A stretch of DNA of 64,000 nt from Paramecium octaurelia (GCA_905182995.1 CAJJDP010000035.1:510681-574680), one strand, 5' to 3'; shown: positions 23,702-36,110, numbered from the stretch's first letter. Notes: generated by a model not told the origin, from the sequence alone. Numbers and translations: made by a program.

Positions 23702-24492
23702 ATGAACTCTTAGCAATATTAGCAAGAAATCTGGAATATGAAAGTTGCAGTCAGAGTACAACTCTAAAATAGCAAAATACCACCTATGTATCTTATGATT
23801 TATAGACAACATTATTTGCTTTTCTATTACCAATAGATCTTTGATGTACAAATATCTGAATTATAAATAAGCATTTCGACTCCTTTTCTCCTTAATTTAA
23901 TAAAATAAATCAAATCACTTTCCGTTACAAAGATATTCCCTTACCATACTAAATACCTTTTGGGGTGCTGGTGGATTTACATTATAATGAGGACGTGTTC
24001 ATTCCTCTTGATTTAACATTAATCTACCAGAAAGAAGCTCATTTTGTAGATTTAGAAGATGAAATCAAGAACCAAATCAAATTTAACCTAAAACAGGCGT
24101 GCTTTGGTCGTTACAACCATGAGGGATATGGAACTCCACTTAAAAATTTAACATAATATATGTCCATAAGCGATGAAAAGCAAGCATTAAAGCAAATAAA
24201 GTCATTTGAAAATAAGGAGGATCTCTATAGATATTATAAGAAAATATTCGAATCCCCTAAAACTGGAAGATTATAGCTTCCTATTAGAATATATTTCAAA
24301 AAAGGAGGTCACTTATAAACTATAATTGAATTGAAGGACTAACAATTAACAATAGGGCAAGCCTTAAGCACCAAATTATAGGGAGCTACTTTTATATTCA
24401 ACGGAGCTCTCTTAAATATGAACATACCAGCTCAAGATTTTTATGACCAGCTTTACTCAATTGATGGATTTTGCTATTTTGTTTGTGAGTGA
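23702..24492 (+). CDS. ATG5: Autophagy protein 5
   Basis: One 26-nt intron (23846-23871, AAG end) leaves 255 codons; human ATG5 has 275 aa. Matches: EIWNMKVAVRVQL near the N-terminus (human DVWFGRIPTCFTL), ITFRYKDIPLPYQIPFGVLVDL (human [22 protein letters not shown]), LPIRIYFKKGG (human IPFRIY) and a C-terminal ubiquitin-like fold. ATG5 partners ATG12 and ATG16 in LC3/ATG8 lipidation. By eye the position of the human ATG12 acceptor Lys130 falls on Asp in YMSISDEKQALK, with Lys two residues on. Partial matches elsewhere are weak, so the call rests on these blocks and length. Confidence 0.82.
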
Positions 24493-24573
24493 ACAGTTTG
24501 TTTTATTATTAAACTAGAAACATTTTTGTTCATGAAATCAATAAATCATACATAAATATTTTAATATTCTATC

Positions 24574-27500
24574 TCAGATGTTTGGCCAATAGGATTTCTT
24601 AAATGCAGTATTCGTTTTGATTTCATCATTTGAAATTTCAGAACTCATCTTCTGTATGGAATTCGGAGCATCGGATTGAATACCATCAATTTGAAACACC
24701 ATCCAAGTCATGTCCACTCTATCCATTTATTAATTAGTTACTATGTAAATTTATTAAATGTTACTTTATGGTAATCGAAATTCTACCAAAGGGTATTTCA
24801 ATTCATTTAAATATACAGTTATATGAGGATCGGAATCTATCCAATCTTGATTGATTCCCTACTTTGATAGCAGATCTAAGGACTCCTACCGAGTTAAAAA
24901 TCTTTTCACAAATAAGGTGTATCTATAAGGTTCTAATTGGGTAATATCCAAAATCTCAATGTGTTGATCCTCCTTTGAGATTGAAATGTGCTCCATTCCA
25001 CCACAACTTTTAGACAAAGGTCCTGTTAAACAATTGTTTTCATTCACTTTGAAAATACCATACAAGTCAAGATTTAATGATTTAGATGACCATTCTAAGA
25101 TAACTCTTACAGAATGTTTTTGGATACTGCTAGTTAATCGAAATATATAATTAGTTTTCGGTATTCTTCTCTATAAATCTAGAACTGAGCATGTCCTTTT
25201 ATAATCTGTAAATTATTATATCATAATACTTGGCTTGTATATCATTATTGTATAAGAGTTGCCTTTACTGAGGTTATTTAGAGTGGCCTTTCCATTCTCA
25301 TCAGTTTATAACTCATAAAGGTTTCTTTCCAATTATTTTATAATTTAGCAAGATTATGACAAGAATTTTCCATCATATATTTCAATTTACTAAATTACTT
25401 AATTAAATTTACACTATTCTAAATAGGTTAAAAATTGGTTGCATCTTCTATGACGATTGTAATATCGTAGAATCTGAATGCCTAATCAGCATATTTTTAT
25501 GTGTCTTTTGATATTCCTTCTAATACTCTTTTTTTTGGAATTTCATAGAACTCTTTTAAGATTTCAAAATCAGCAGACAGAGGATAATCTGAGCAAAAAT
25601 ATAAATTATTATTGAAGAAATTCTCTGCCTCATCTATCTTCCCTTTGATCAATATCCTATCAAATGGTAATACTTAGGCTTAGAAAAACTCTTTTGTTAT
25701 TTCTTCATCAATAATGATTGACAAATCCTATTAGTTTTCTTCGTTAAGAATTGTAAATTACCCATTTGTGCCTTAAATTGCTAAAATAATTCTAATTAAT
25801 GATATTATAATACCCCTTCAAATTATTATCAGATGAAAAGGTTATTTTTTGTAATATTACAGCAGTAATTTGCTGACAACTTTGTAAATTATGGAATCCA
25901 ATCAACTTCTCTTATTTATCGAAGTTCTTATAAATAGGAGTAGGTAATATAGTAATTTAATTTAATACAGATTATTCTCTAGGTTGAAATAATTAACAAT
26001 TCTTACTTAACAAGAGCATGTTAAATTCCTATTTAGAGATCAGGAGTGAAATTGTAAGTGCACACAGCAAGAATAGCAAGTATTAGTAATATAATAAAGA
26101 CTACTCCATCTCCAACAATGTGCATTTTGTATTTTTTGAATGTGCTTTCTGATAATATTGCAGCATTAAAGGATTAGACTAAACCAATCATTATGATTAA
26201 ATTAATCCAAATAGTAAGACTGTTAATTGGACTGAATAGATAATTTTAAACGGCCTTGCAACATTATAAGTTAACGCATCCCAGTTTAATATTTGAATCC
26301 GATTCCCATTCATAGGTTTGTTGATCTTAATCACAAGGCAAATATGGTGACAGATCCAAATTTAAATATTTTTATGAGCATTATAATTCATCTTTTAGAC
26401 TTGTTTCAGATATCGTCTACATTGCAAATCTACATCCATTGGGTGAAGATAATTCTAAATTTAAAGATTGGATTCTTCTGACTAACAATCCATTTACACA
26501 AGCTGCCATGATGCAAAGACCAACAATAATGTAACTTATAGTAACAAAAAACACTTTAATTTTCTTGACATTAAATGTAGCAACAAGGATAGTCGATATA
26601 AAGAAAACCAATAGGATTATTTTGATGAATGATATTTCTATGTTTGTACTTGAGACCTAATACATTTAATAATTAATTTAAGAGATAACCTAAGTTAGAT
26701 GAAATCCTTACTTTTTTGAGGTAATATGCTGCAAATGCCAAAAATATTAGATTAATAGCAGAAGTAGCATAGATGATCAATCTTTGAACTCCGTATTCTC
26801 TAATATTGAATTGTCTACTCACATTAGCTAGATAAAGTAGTAAAAATATTTCAATTATAGTCAAGGGGAGTATCAAAATAAATTGATTGTAGGAGTTATA
26901 TTCAATCAAACCTAATACTAAGCCAGCTTAGATTGCACAGAGTATTTATGTGAATAGAGAATGAAAATAAGGCATACTTGATAGTGGGAATCCCTCCTGC
27001 TGATTAATAACATCTCTCACTATTTGAAATGTTAAACTCCAATAAAAGGAGAAGATGCATACAATCAATATGGCTACCTTTAATTTATGTGGCAAATTAC
27101 ATTATTGAGTCCCAAAAGCAAATATTCAGTCAATCCATTAGAACTGTACCACATGTATGCAATTACTATGCTACACAATGAACATATTATGCAAATCGGA
27201 ACCACAAATTTCAGAGATTGCAAACCCTATTTCTGAATCTACGGGGAATATTGATGTTTTGTGATTTACATGGGATTGATATCCTTATTCATAACGATAA
27301 TGTATATTTATTAATTATTATTCAAAATTATCTAAGACACTTTACGCTTTTTGGATTGCCCAACTCCAAAGTTGATTGCCATTATTAGTTGCAATACTGA
27401 GATCATTTATGCTTCTGCATTTCCCTTGACGTTAATACCCATCTCCTTGTACTATATAAAAGTTCTAAGTATAAGTCATTTTTTATAACGGTTCTTCCTG

Positions 27501-27865
27501 AATTTTATTATAGGGATGTAAATTTAACAAATAATTTGAGCTTCCTTAAATTTTGCAATTGCTCACATTCATTGTAATTGTTACCATGTACTAAATTTTC
27601 TAAATAATGTTAAATTCCTTCCCCAGCCCATCTTTTGGATCGTGCCAGAAATTTGGTATTATATCAGGCAAACTCCCTTTAATATCTTTCTTTCCTCATC
27701 CAACAATTTCATACTACACTTGTGAGGTTCCTCGTAAATAATTAGGGATCCCAGTAATATAGACATATTTATATTATTATTAATAATGGGGTGTATAAGT
27801 GCCAAAGATGTCCAGTAATCTATCAACAAAAACATCTATAACAATATGAAATAAATACACATCAT
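24574..27865 (-). CDS. Large multi-span membrane protein with luminal N-terminal domain
   Basis: A signal-peptide start (MMCIYFILLLDIFG) joins through a 23-nt intron to an N-terminal luminal domain (YITGIPNYLRGTSQ; PNFWHDPKDGLGKEF; VSNCKIQGSSNYLLNLHPYN). About nine TM segments follow (27250-26000), then a C-terminal region with a beta-sandwich-like stretch (DENGKATLNNLSKGNSYTI). Many short introns are needed; I placed several but not all, so the exact protein (about 1,000 aa) is uncertain. One intron (AAG end) lies after LLLGLNN. Family unknown; the layout resembles a surface receptor or transporter. The 5' end overlaps the first exon of the plus-strand SRP68-like gene. Confidence 0.6.
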
Positions 27866-29459
27866 AGCCTTTGATCAAGTAATTATATTTGTATCTAATC
27901 TCCACAGCTTTTTTTATTGCAATCCCAATGTTTAAGAGATCTCGATCTTTTACAGAGTAAAGTGATATCCAGAAGAATCAATTTGATCAATATCACAAAG
28001 GCTCATCTTCTCAATAACCCTAAATTGACTGAAGCATTTAGATTGTGGACTTGGGGAGTTTCACTTTGTAACAAGGGAAATTCAAAAGGAATTAATGTAC
28101 ATTACAATTTCAGCAATCCTAATGAATCAGTTGATAAGAATCTTACATTCATTTATAATCTAGGTTCCTGCAAAGAACTTAGGTTTCTTTGGTTTGCTAT
28201 AATTCTGAAGGAATATGTTGAATATGTATAAATTGCAAAACAATAATTTCCAGAAGAGCGTCTCAAGGCCAAAGATATTTATGACAAATTGAAGACTATG
28301 AGAGAACAATCTTAAATTTACTTAAATACTTTGTCACCAGCCGAAAAGATTGAATCCTTTTCAAATATCGAATACAATATGAGTAAAATTCACAAAGGAT
28401 TGCACAATGCAGATTCTTTTTATGAGCATTTAAAGGAATTAGAGTTTGAGTTATTGGCAGTTATTGATAAGAGTAATCAATATGAAATCGAAGCAGATTA
28501 ATGGGGCCGTAAACTATATCGAGATCTAGATGTCATACCTGTTGGCGAGGATTCTTATAGAATGAGGGCAAAGATGAATAGTTTAGTGTTATTGTATCAT
28601 CCAGGTAAAAAGAGAACATAAGAAGAGGAAGATTACTATTATAATATTAAATTAGAACGTTCAAAAATAAAACCTAAAATTATGAACAACGATGAGGAAG
28701 ATAAGAAGTTTAATTGTAAATTAAGATGGACTGGTTGCTCTGAAGTTGATAGGAAATGGAGTGAAATCTCATACATTTTGGAAGAACACAATCAATAAAT
28801 GAAATAAATGAAATAGATTAGGAACAAAATACGAAATGAATTATAAACCTATAAGTATGAAGATGACAATTTGATTGTAGCTTGGAAAATTTACTGTCTG
28901 TCACTATTAACTGAAATAAAGGATGTAAAGATTACATTAAACATAAGTGATTAAGAAACAGTTTAGAGGATTCTCAAAAATCAAGTACCTTTAAGCCAGA
29001 ATTTAGAACTACAATCTAAACTATTTAGTGAATATTTCTTCATAATAAGACCTTCAAAACAGAAGTAACTGAAGGAGTATTGGAAGAAATTGGATTTTGA
29101 TAAGTAATGGATTTAAGGATCATTTATGGGTTATGATCAGTTCAAGTTGATGCATCACTAAGATCAGTATAACATGATGACAAATTTAGCCAAGAATATT
29201 TATGAATTTACCTCTAAAAATCCTGATTATCAAGAGATATATTAGAAAAGTAGTTTATTTATTAATTCATTTAGAATACATGAGATTAGAGCAAGAGGCT
29301 GAGTAGTTATTTAATGATGGGAAGTCTATATTTGAGGAGATGGAGAGACTCTATGAATAATATAAAATAGACAAAGATGTTGATAAATTAATGAGACAAC
29401 AATTAAGAAGTGATGATATTATTTTAAAGAAAAAATCTAAACTTTCCAAATATAATTGA
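27846..29459 (+). CDS. SRP68: Signal recognition particle subunit SRP68-like
   Basis: Introns of 29 and 25 nt leave 520 codons (519 aa; human SRP68 627 aa). Exon 1 (MKQIHIIAFDQ) splices to LFLLQSQCLRDLDLLQSKVISRR, like the SRP68 RNA-binding start with its YCSRRLRRLRK helix. Further similarities: SFSNIEYNMSKIHKGLHN (human ISPNIRYCAYNIGD) and EIEADQWGRKLYRDLDVIPV (human MSEVEWRGRTVPVKIDKVRI). The mostly alpha-helical TPR-like character also fits. SRP68 binds SRP RNA with SRP72. The match is moderate and by eye. No other ATG is available in frame for exon 1. Confidence 0.62.
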
Positions 29460-29505
29460 ATTATTTTATTATAACCAAATTAAAATAAAGATAAAATTAA
29501 ATTAC

Positions 29506-29997
29506 ATGGGGCAGACTTGCTGTAAGAAACGTTAGACCAAGAAGAGTCATTAGAGCTAGTCATCAAAAATGGTTCTTGGCGATTCGCATTAAATGATACT
29601 AACAAATTCAAATAGTTTTTAATCACAATAGGGGTTGAAGCAATATAAATAATTATGCTCCCTATTGTAATTAGTAGGAAGTCTGGATTAATTAAAATAA
29701 AGGACTAGAGATCAGATAAGATAATTATTTTCATAAAAAAATAATTGCTAAATAATAATATAAAACAAAGTAAGGAGAGAGTTAAGAAATTAAGGGTTGA
29801 TCAGACCCCCTCAGGAAGATGACGAGTACTTATTAATCTAGGATAAAAAGTTCAATAAATCAATACAAACTTAATTAATAATAGTGGCTGAAACTATTAG
29901 AACATTACAATAAGATCAAGAGTTTCAGCTGAAGTTTCCCACATTGTGTGTATCCTTCATGGAATTGGCAGATAGCATTCAATCCAACGATTTATGA
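29506..29997 (+). CDS. Small protein with N-terminal MGxxCC lipidation motif, 163 aa
   Basis: Intronless frame of 164 codons. It starts MGQTCCKKRQTKKS: Gly2 for N-myristoylation and adjacent cysteines for palmitoylation, followed by basic residues, a typical membrane-anchoring N-terminus. The rest is Gln/Ser-rich, then more structured near the C-terminus (IIVAETIRTLQQDQEFQLKF). No known domain. It lies 46 bp after the SRP68-like gene and upstream of the flippase; two other MG-Cys small proteins lie beyond the flippase. Confidence 0.6.
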
Positions 29998-30136
29998 TTT
30001 GGAATTAATTCATATTTATATGATTCACTACTAATATCAAGATTTTAATGTTACTATATTTAATTATAATTACAATTTATATCTAGAATAGTAAATTTAA
30101 CACTTCTTTAAGGTATATGTGCTATTAAAATACCAA

Positions 30137-30427
30137 ATGAAATCTTATTTTAGAGCTAAACTTAGATTATTGAAAATAAAACCTTAGTCAGAAGAGTAAC
30201 CTTATTAATAATGAAGAAACACAATTAAAAGGACACAGAAAATGTGTTGTCTTTCATGTAGGTTCTGTTAATCTTTGATGTTCCTATATTGCCATATTAA
30301 ATTAAATCAGTATCTTTTTAAGTGTAATTAGTCTTCTGTTAATTAAATGCAGCAAAAATAACATCATATGATGAAAGTCAAAGAAGTGGATAAACAGCTG
30401 ATGTGCCACATTTAGAGTATTGATTGA
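30137..30427 (+). CDS. Doubtful small Cys-rich ORF, 89 aa
   Basis: If a 21-nt intron ending in AAG is removed, an open frame runs from ATG at 30137 (MKSYFRAKLRLLKIKPQSEE) to TGA at 30425-30427. It contains a Cys cluster, KMCCLSCRFC. Composition is only weakly protein-like. The alternative is that 29998-30535 is simply the upstream region of the flippase gene. Confidence 0.3.
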
Positions 30428-30535
30428 ATTAATTTGTGTGTTGCAATTTGGTTGTATTATAGAAATTATATTATGAAGATTTACCAATCAAGGGTTTGAG
30501 AAAAATTATATGGAATAAATTTATATAATTAAGGA

Positions 30536-33500
30536 ATGGAACGTAAACTTTACTTCGGAGCAGAGTAGCAGTTGCAAAACAAACAATATAATTACCCTAC
30601 AAACTTTATTCAAACTAGCAGGTATCCAATCAATTTTAAATGAGGTATAATATAATTACTTTCCTTCCATATTCATTAGCATTGCAATTCTAGAGAATGG
30701 CTAACATTTATTTTCTCATCATTGCAATATTGTCCTTTTTTAAATCCATATCTCCCTTTAGTCCAATAAATTCTATTGCACCTTTACTCTTTGTGGTTTC
30801 TTTGTCAATGTTGAGAGATGGATATGAAGATTATCAAAAACATCTCAGTGATAATGAATTAAATTCATCTCCAACTACAATTTGGAGCAATGGAGGTTTC
30901 GTTAAGAAAACATGGAAAGACGTACTAATAGGAGACATAATAAAAATTGATGAATTGGAAATAATATCAGCTGATTTGGTTGTTTTACAAACATCGCAAG
31001 ATGGGATCTGTTTTATTGAAACATCTTCTTTGGATGGGGAGAAGAATTTGAAACCAAAATAAGCAGTAAAAGAAACCTAAACAATTGAATGCAGACAAGG
31101 AATAATCGAGTGTATAAACCCAAACCAATTGCTTTATAATTTTGACGGTACCCTATTTTTGGAGAGCAAGAAGATTCAATTAACTCATAAGAACTTTTTG
31201 TTGAGAGGATCAAAACTGAAGAATGTAAAATGGGTAATAGGTGTAGTGGTTTATACAGGAATAGATACTAAAGTGATGAAGAACTCTGAGGAGCAAAAAA
31301 ATAAAATGAGCAACATAGATAAATTGATCAATGTCAGAATTATCTACATCTTAATCATGCAAGCATTCGTTTGTTTAATTTTGGCAATAATATACGGAAT
31401 TAATTGCGATGTCAAGACCATAAACTTTGATTATTTCAGTCGTAGCTTCTCTGGCTACACCTCTTATCACGGAGAAGATGAGGTATATGATCCAGACGTC
31501 CCAAATTGTGCCGTAGCCTCATTGATGACTTTTGCTGCCTATTTTCTACTTTTAAATACTCTTATACCAATAAGTTTAATAGTATCTTTGGAATTCGTCA
31601 AAGTAGGTTAGGGAATATTTATGTAAAAGGATGGGGAGATGTACACTGCTGAAAATGACAAGTATGTTAAAGTGTTTAGTACTACTATTAACGAGGAATT
31701 GGGATAGGTCTAATATGTATTTTCTGATAAGACAGGAACTTTAACTTGTAACAAAATGGAATTCAAAATATCTGTCTGTGGAAATGAGATTTATGGAGAT
31801 ATGTCAATGTTTGACAAGCATGAAATGAGCACTTTTGTTGGCAATCAAATATTAAGAAGACAAAGCACCTTACATAAAAGGAGATCTACAGTTGTTAATG
31901 AGAAAGCAGGCATTGAATACACTTTCTCTGGAGCAGCCATTCAATCCATCATTTCTGAAACTGATCCCAATAAGAATCCTATCATAGATCTTAATGTGGA
32001 CACCTATGTGATTAGAAATCAAGGAGATTTAGTCAAAGAAAATCTGATGTTGTTAGCCACTTGTCATGAGTGCGTTCTTGAATCTCAAGATGATGGCACT
32101 TTTAATTACCAAGGACCTTCTCCAGATGAAATAGCATTAGTAGATGCTGCTAGAAGATTAAATATTATCTACAAAGGAATTACGATGGGCATTATGGAAA
32201 TAGATGTTCTGGGAGTTAAGGAGAAAGTCGAACTCTTGTTCTCCTTTGAGTTTAATAGTGATAGAAAGAGAATGTCTGTGATCATTAAGCATAAGGGGGT
32301 TATTAAACTATACACCAAAGGGGCTGATGCAATCATCAAACAAAGATTGGGTCCTAAACAACCATTTCTAGAGGGTATTGATAAAAAGTTGGATATGTTC
32401 TCAAGGAAAGGATTGAGAACTCTATGTTTAGCCATGAGAGTACTTGATGAAAGAGAATTCAACTAATTTTCATAAGCTATGAATGATACTCTGGGAGGGA
32501 ATGAAACTGAAAAATAATAAACTGAATTGATTAATAAAATTGAAAGCAAGTTAACACTTATTGGAGCTACAGCTGTAGAGGATAAATTATAAGAAGATGT
32601 TCCAGAAACATTAGCAGACTTTCTTAAAGCAAACATAAATGTGTGGATGTTGACTGGAGATAAGTTAGAAACAGCTGAAAATATTGGTAGATCTTGCAAT
32701 TTGTTATAAGAACAAATGGATATTTTCTTTTTAACTCCTGGCTGTGACATCCTCAATATATTTAATTAAATTGCCGATCATGTTATATAGAAACCTGAAA
32801 CAAAAAGAGCTATGATTATCGAAGGTATTGTATTGGCTGAATTAAACGAAAATGAAAATCTAACCAAATATTTAATATTGCTAGCTCCTCATCTTCATAC
32901 TGTTATTTGTTGTCGTGTTACACCCAAGTAAAAAGCTGATATGGTGAGACTGGTTAAGAATGAACTCGGAAAGATTACTCTAGCCGTTGGTGATGGTGCT
33001 AATGATGTTAATATGATATAAGAGGCACACATTGGTATTGGAATATATGGTCAAGAGGGCATGAGAGCTGTTCAAGCCAGTAATTATGCCATTGGTTAAT
33101 TTAAATGTCTCTGGAAATTAGTGTTATATCACGGAAGATAAAATTACATTCGTATTTCTGAAATGATTTTATACTTCTTTTACAAGAATATCATTTTTAC
33201 TATTCCCCAGTTCTATTTTGCCTTCTTTTGTGGATTAACAGGAACAAGTGTTTTTGATGAATTGTATTTCTTCTTATCATTTTACTTAGCTTTGTCTCCT
33301 TTTACAATACAGTATTTACATTCCTCCCTGTGGTCATAAGAGCCATTTTTGATGAGGATGTGTTCTATACACAATAACGAAAGGAAACAATATTAGGAAG
33401 CAAAAAAATTACTGAAGGATAAGAGGAAAATGATATCCTTAGATAGAGTTATCCATTACTTTATTACATTGGCCAAAAGAACACTATATTTACTAGTGAA

Positions 33501-34163
33501 AAGTATGTTAATTGTAATCTTTAGGTTTTTTAAATGGTTTTCAATAGGGATTTTCTAAGGATTAGCATGCTTCTTTTCATTCTACTTTGAATTAAATGAT
33601 ACTACATTTATTAAGCAATCTGGATACAACAATGACTTATGGTTCTTTAGTATGTCTATGTCAACTGCTATCATGATTGTAATCAATATATTCAATATTA
33701 GCTTGTTACATTAAAGTTAGCATTAAACACTCAATTCTGGACAATCATTACATGGGTTGCCTATCTAGGAACCAGTTTAGGTACTTATTTTGCCTATATG
33801 TGGGTGTCTAACATTATACCATCATCTGCAATATATGGAACAACCTAGATGTTATTTTCAAGCTATGCGTTTTATTTGAGTCTTGCATTGTCTGTTTTGT
33901 CTATGTTTATTCTTGATTTGTTGATGTTCACAATTAAGACTTCTAAGGATACGTTACTTAACTATATGAAAAGATAAGCTAGATAAAAGTAGCAATTAGA
34001 TTAAGCTAAGATATTCAAGTTAGAGAAGAAGCTCAAAGAATAAATTTCAGAGATGGAAATGCCAGACTTTGAATTGAATCAAAAAAGAAGTTTGATTAAT
34101 TCCAATCTCTCTCAAAGCCAAGGCAATTTGAAATAAAGTGCAAGTAAGGATAATTATTTATGA
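30536..34163 (+). CDS. P4-type ATPase (phospholipid flippase), 1,177 aa
   Basis: Introns of 23 nt (30622-30644, GAG end), 26, 22 and 23 nt leave 1,178 codons. Landmarks in order: [23 protein letters not shown] at TM1; A-domain [23 protein letters not shown] in TM4 with the P4 PISL motif; phosphorylation site [44 protein letters not shown]; and a multi-TM end ([46 protein letters not shown]). These enzymes move phosphatidylserine/ethanolamine to the cytosolic leaflet with a CDC50 partner. The usual DGET is DGEK here, keeping the catalytic Glu. The C-terminal tail is Gln/Lys-rich. Confidence 0.95.
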
Positions 34164-34308
34164 GTTAATTTAAAATAAATAATTAATCTAATTTAAAGTA
34201 CAACGAGATTTTTAAATAGTTTTCAGGGTTACGTCATTTGTAGTTTGGGCTATTTATAATACTAAATTAAATTTATTAAAAAATATATTAAAAATACACC
34301 AAACTGAT

Positions 34309-34503
34309 ATGGGAATTTGTAAATCAAAAACAAAAAACGAAATGGATGCTCAATTGTAAGGTTCCTTTGCACAAGTCATCAATAAAGGACCTGAAAAGAA
34401 CGATATTGAGGCTTTGATCAGAGAAAAAACACAATCTCAAGATTTGTACAATCCATACAGAAATCCAATTCTTAATAGACGTCTCAGATAGTCCCCAGCC
34501 TGA
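34309..34503 (+). CDS. Small putatively myristoylated protein, 64 aa (tandem copy 1)
   Basis: Intronless, 65 codons. It starts MGICKSKTK: Gly2 with Ser6 fits the N-myristoylation consensus, plus Cys4 for possible palmitoylation. The C-terminus carries ALIREKTQSQDLYNPYRNPI followed by LNRRLR. The next gene encodes a clear paralogue with the same start style and end motif. Function unknown; membrane association is inferred. Confidence 0.7.
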
Positions 34504-34658
34504 TTGATTTTATATATATGTTGTTTATTGATATCTTTCTGATGAATTTAGATAAATTCCCCTTTAAGTACATGAAAATTTTCAATTTCTTATATCATAC
34601 TATTTTTCATGTCGTATTTATATTAATTAGTATCTTGATCAATTAATTAAATAAAAAA

Positions 34659-34874
34659 ATGGGAACTTGTGCTGCTCAAAAATAAAAAAGAATCTAAAAT
34701 GATGGGGAATTATCAGAAACTATGCTCAAAGTCAGAATGTCGAATGACAGTCAGGCTGTTTTGAGAGAGAAAACGAAATAAAAGGGAAGTTTTAATCCAT
34801 TTAAAAATCCAATAGTAAGTCGAAGAATAAAGGAAATTCCTGCTCAATCAATCAATTGCTCTCTAATTGAATGA
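34659..34874 (+). CDS. Small putatively myristoylated protein, 71 aa (tandem copy 2)
   Basis: Intronless, 72 codons. It starts MGTCAAQKQK and shares AVLREKTKQKGSFNPFKNPI and SRRIK with copy 1 (ALIREKT, YNPYRNPI, NRRLR). Spacing and order of these motifs are the same, so the two are tandem duplicates that have diverged. The conserved aromatic-Asn-Pro/Asn-Pro-Ile-x-x-Arg-Arg block is probably a binding motif. Partner unknown. Confidence 0.7.
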
Positions 34875-35361
34875 AAAATCAATACTAAATATAGATCCTA
34901 TTGTGTTAAACTGTATCAATTAATTTATATTATATAAAATTAAACAAACTATTTTTAAATCTAAAAAATAAAAGTTTGGCTTTTTTTCAAATTACTTTTA
35001 AGATTTTCTCATAGCTGCATCTCCCTTTCCCAAGTTTTCAATGGTTAATTAGAAAAATTATAAACATCTAAGAAATTATCTTTAATATGTTTAGGGAAAT
35101 AATAAATAATTTATATTTAACAACTCACTTGAATTTAGATGTATATGTTGATGCAAAAATTGACATAGGTTTTGATTTCTATTAACATAGACGGGGTTAA
35201 TAGTAAAAATATTGTAAAGAACTCTATATTTTAAATAATTATTAAATTGAAAATTGTATTAACTTTTTTCAAAGTATTTGTCATTTTGCATTATTAATTG
35301 ATATTAATGATTGTGTTTTTAAATAAATAAATAAAAGGAAATAAAATCATAATTTCCAAAC
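34875..35361. other. 487-bp intergenic region, no gene seen
   Basis: AT-rich with short homopolymers and no protein-like frame. It separates two plus-strand genes. Confidence 0.4.
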
Positions 35362-36110
35362 ATGAGTGTAAGGAGACTTAGAAGTGGAGGTATGCATGCA
35401 AATTCGGAAGAGGAATACTTGAATGTATGATTTTATGTGTATTACTCTAGAAAATTGTTAAAATGGAGAAATAATAAAAGAAAAAAACTATTAGCTAAGA
35501 TGATGAATACTTTGATGGATTCATTGTAAATTCATAATTTACATTTGAATGCATCGAGCAGCCTCAACTACCTTAGATCACTCAGAAATCTCACTTTATT
35601 TTAATTATGATTGATGATCTTCATTTAAGTCCCAGAAGACTGTAAAATATGATAGAATACAGTAATTTCATGTTAAAAGTATTTTTAGCAGACAATTGTG
35701 AAACAATGACTTAGAGTACGAATGATGATTCCTCAACTTGGAGTCCTTAAATTATGAACTATGACTGTATAGTTCACACATATACCTAAGAATGTGTGAA
35801 TCATCTCTTTAATATATGGATAATAAATACACCCATTATTAATTCAACTTTTAAATGTATGATAACTATCAATAGTAGATTGCTATTACCAGCTATTTGA
35901 AGCCTTGATATGTGTCAACAATATTAAGAGCAACTTATTTTAAGAGGTTTTTGAGGAGATGAGACAAATAAATAGTAAAGTTCAGTAATTCCACATTAAG
36001 GAAAATGATGAGGTTAACCATTATTAATATGCTAGGCTTCCCCCGAAAGGAAATAGATAAATAATCTTCAATAAATTTTAAAAACCTTAATCGATTCGAG
36101 AACTCCATGA
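35362..36110 (+). CDS. Unknown protein, 226 aa, with a 19-nt intron
   Basis: Introns of 26 nt, 19 nt (35857-35875) and 23 nt leave exactly 227 codons. It begins MSVRRLRSGGMHANSEEEY, then a Lys-rich stretch, then an alternating hydrophobic region suggesting a beta-rich domain (HFILIMIDDLHLSPRRL; MLKVFLADN; NHLFNIWIINTP; CYYQLFEALICVNNI), and ends with a charged helix. No family recognised. The 19-nt intron is the shortest in my well-supported models. Confidence 0.7.

Noticed and set aside
27690-27719. In-frame TGA in the luminal domain of the membrane protein, a possible selenocysteine codon
   Set aside because: A 30-nt intron with an AAG end removes it and keeps the frame, in line with many other AAG introns here; no SECIS-like element was seen.
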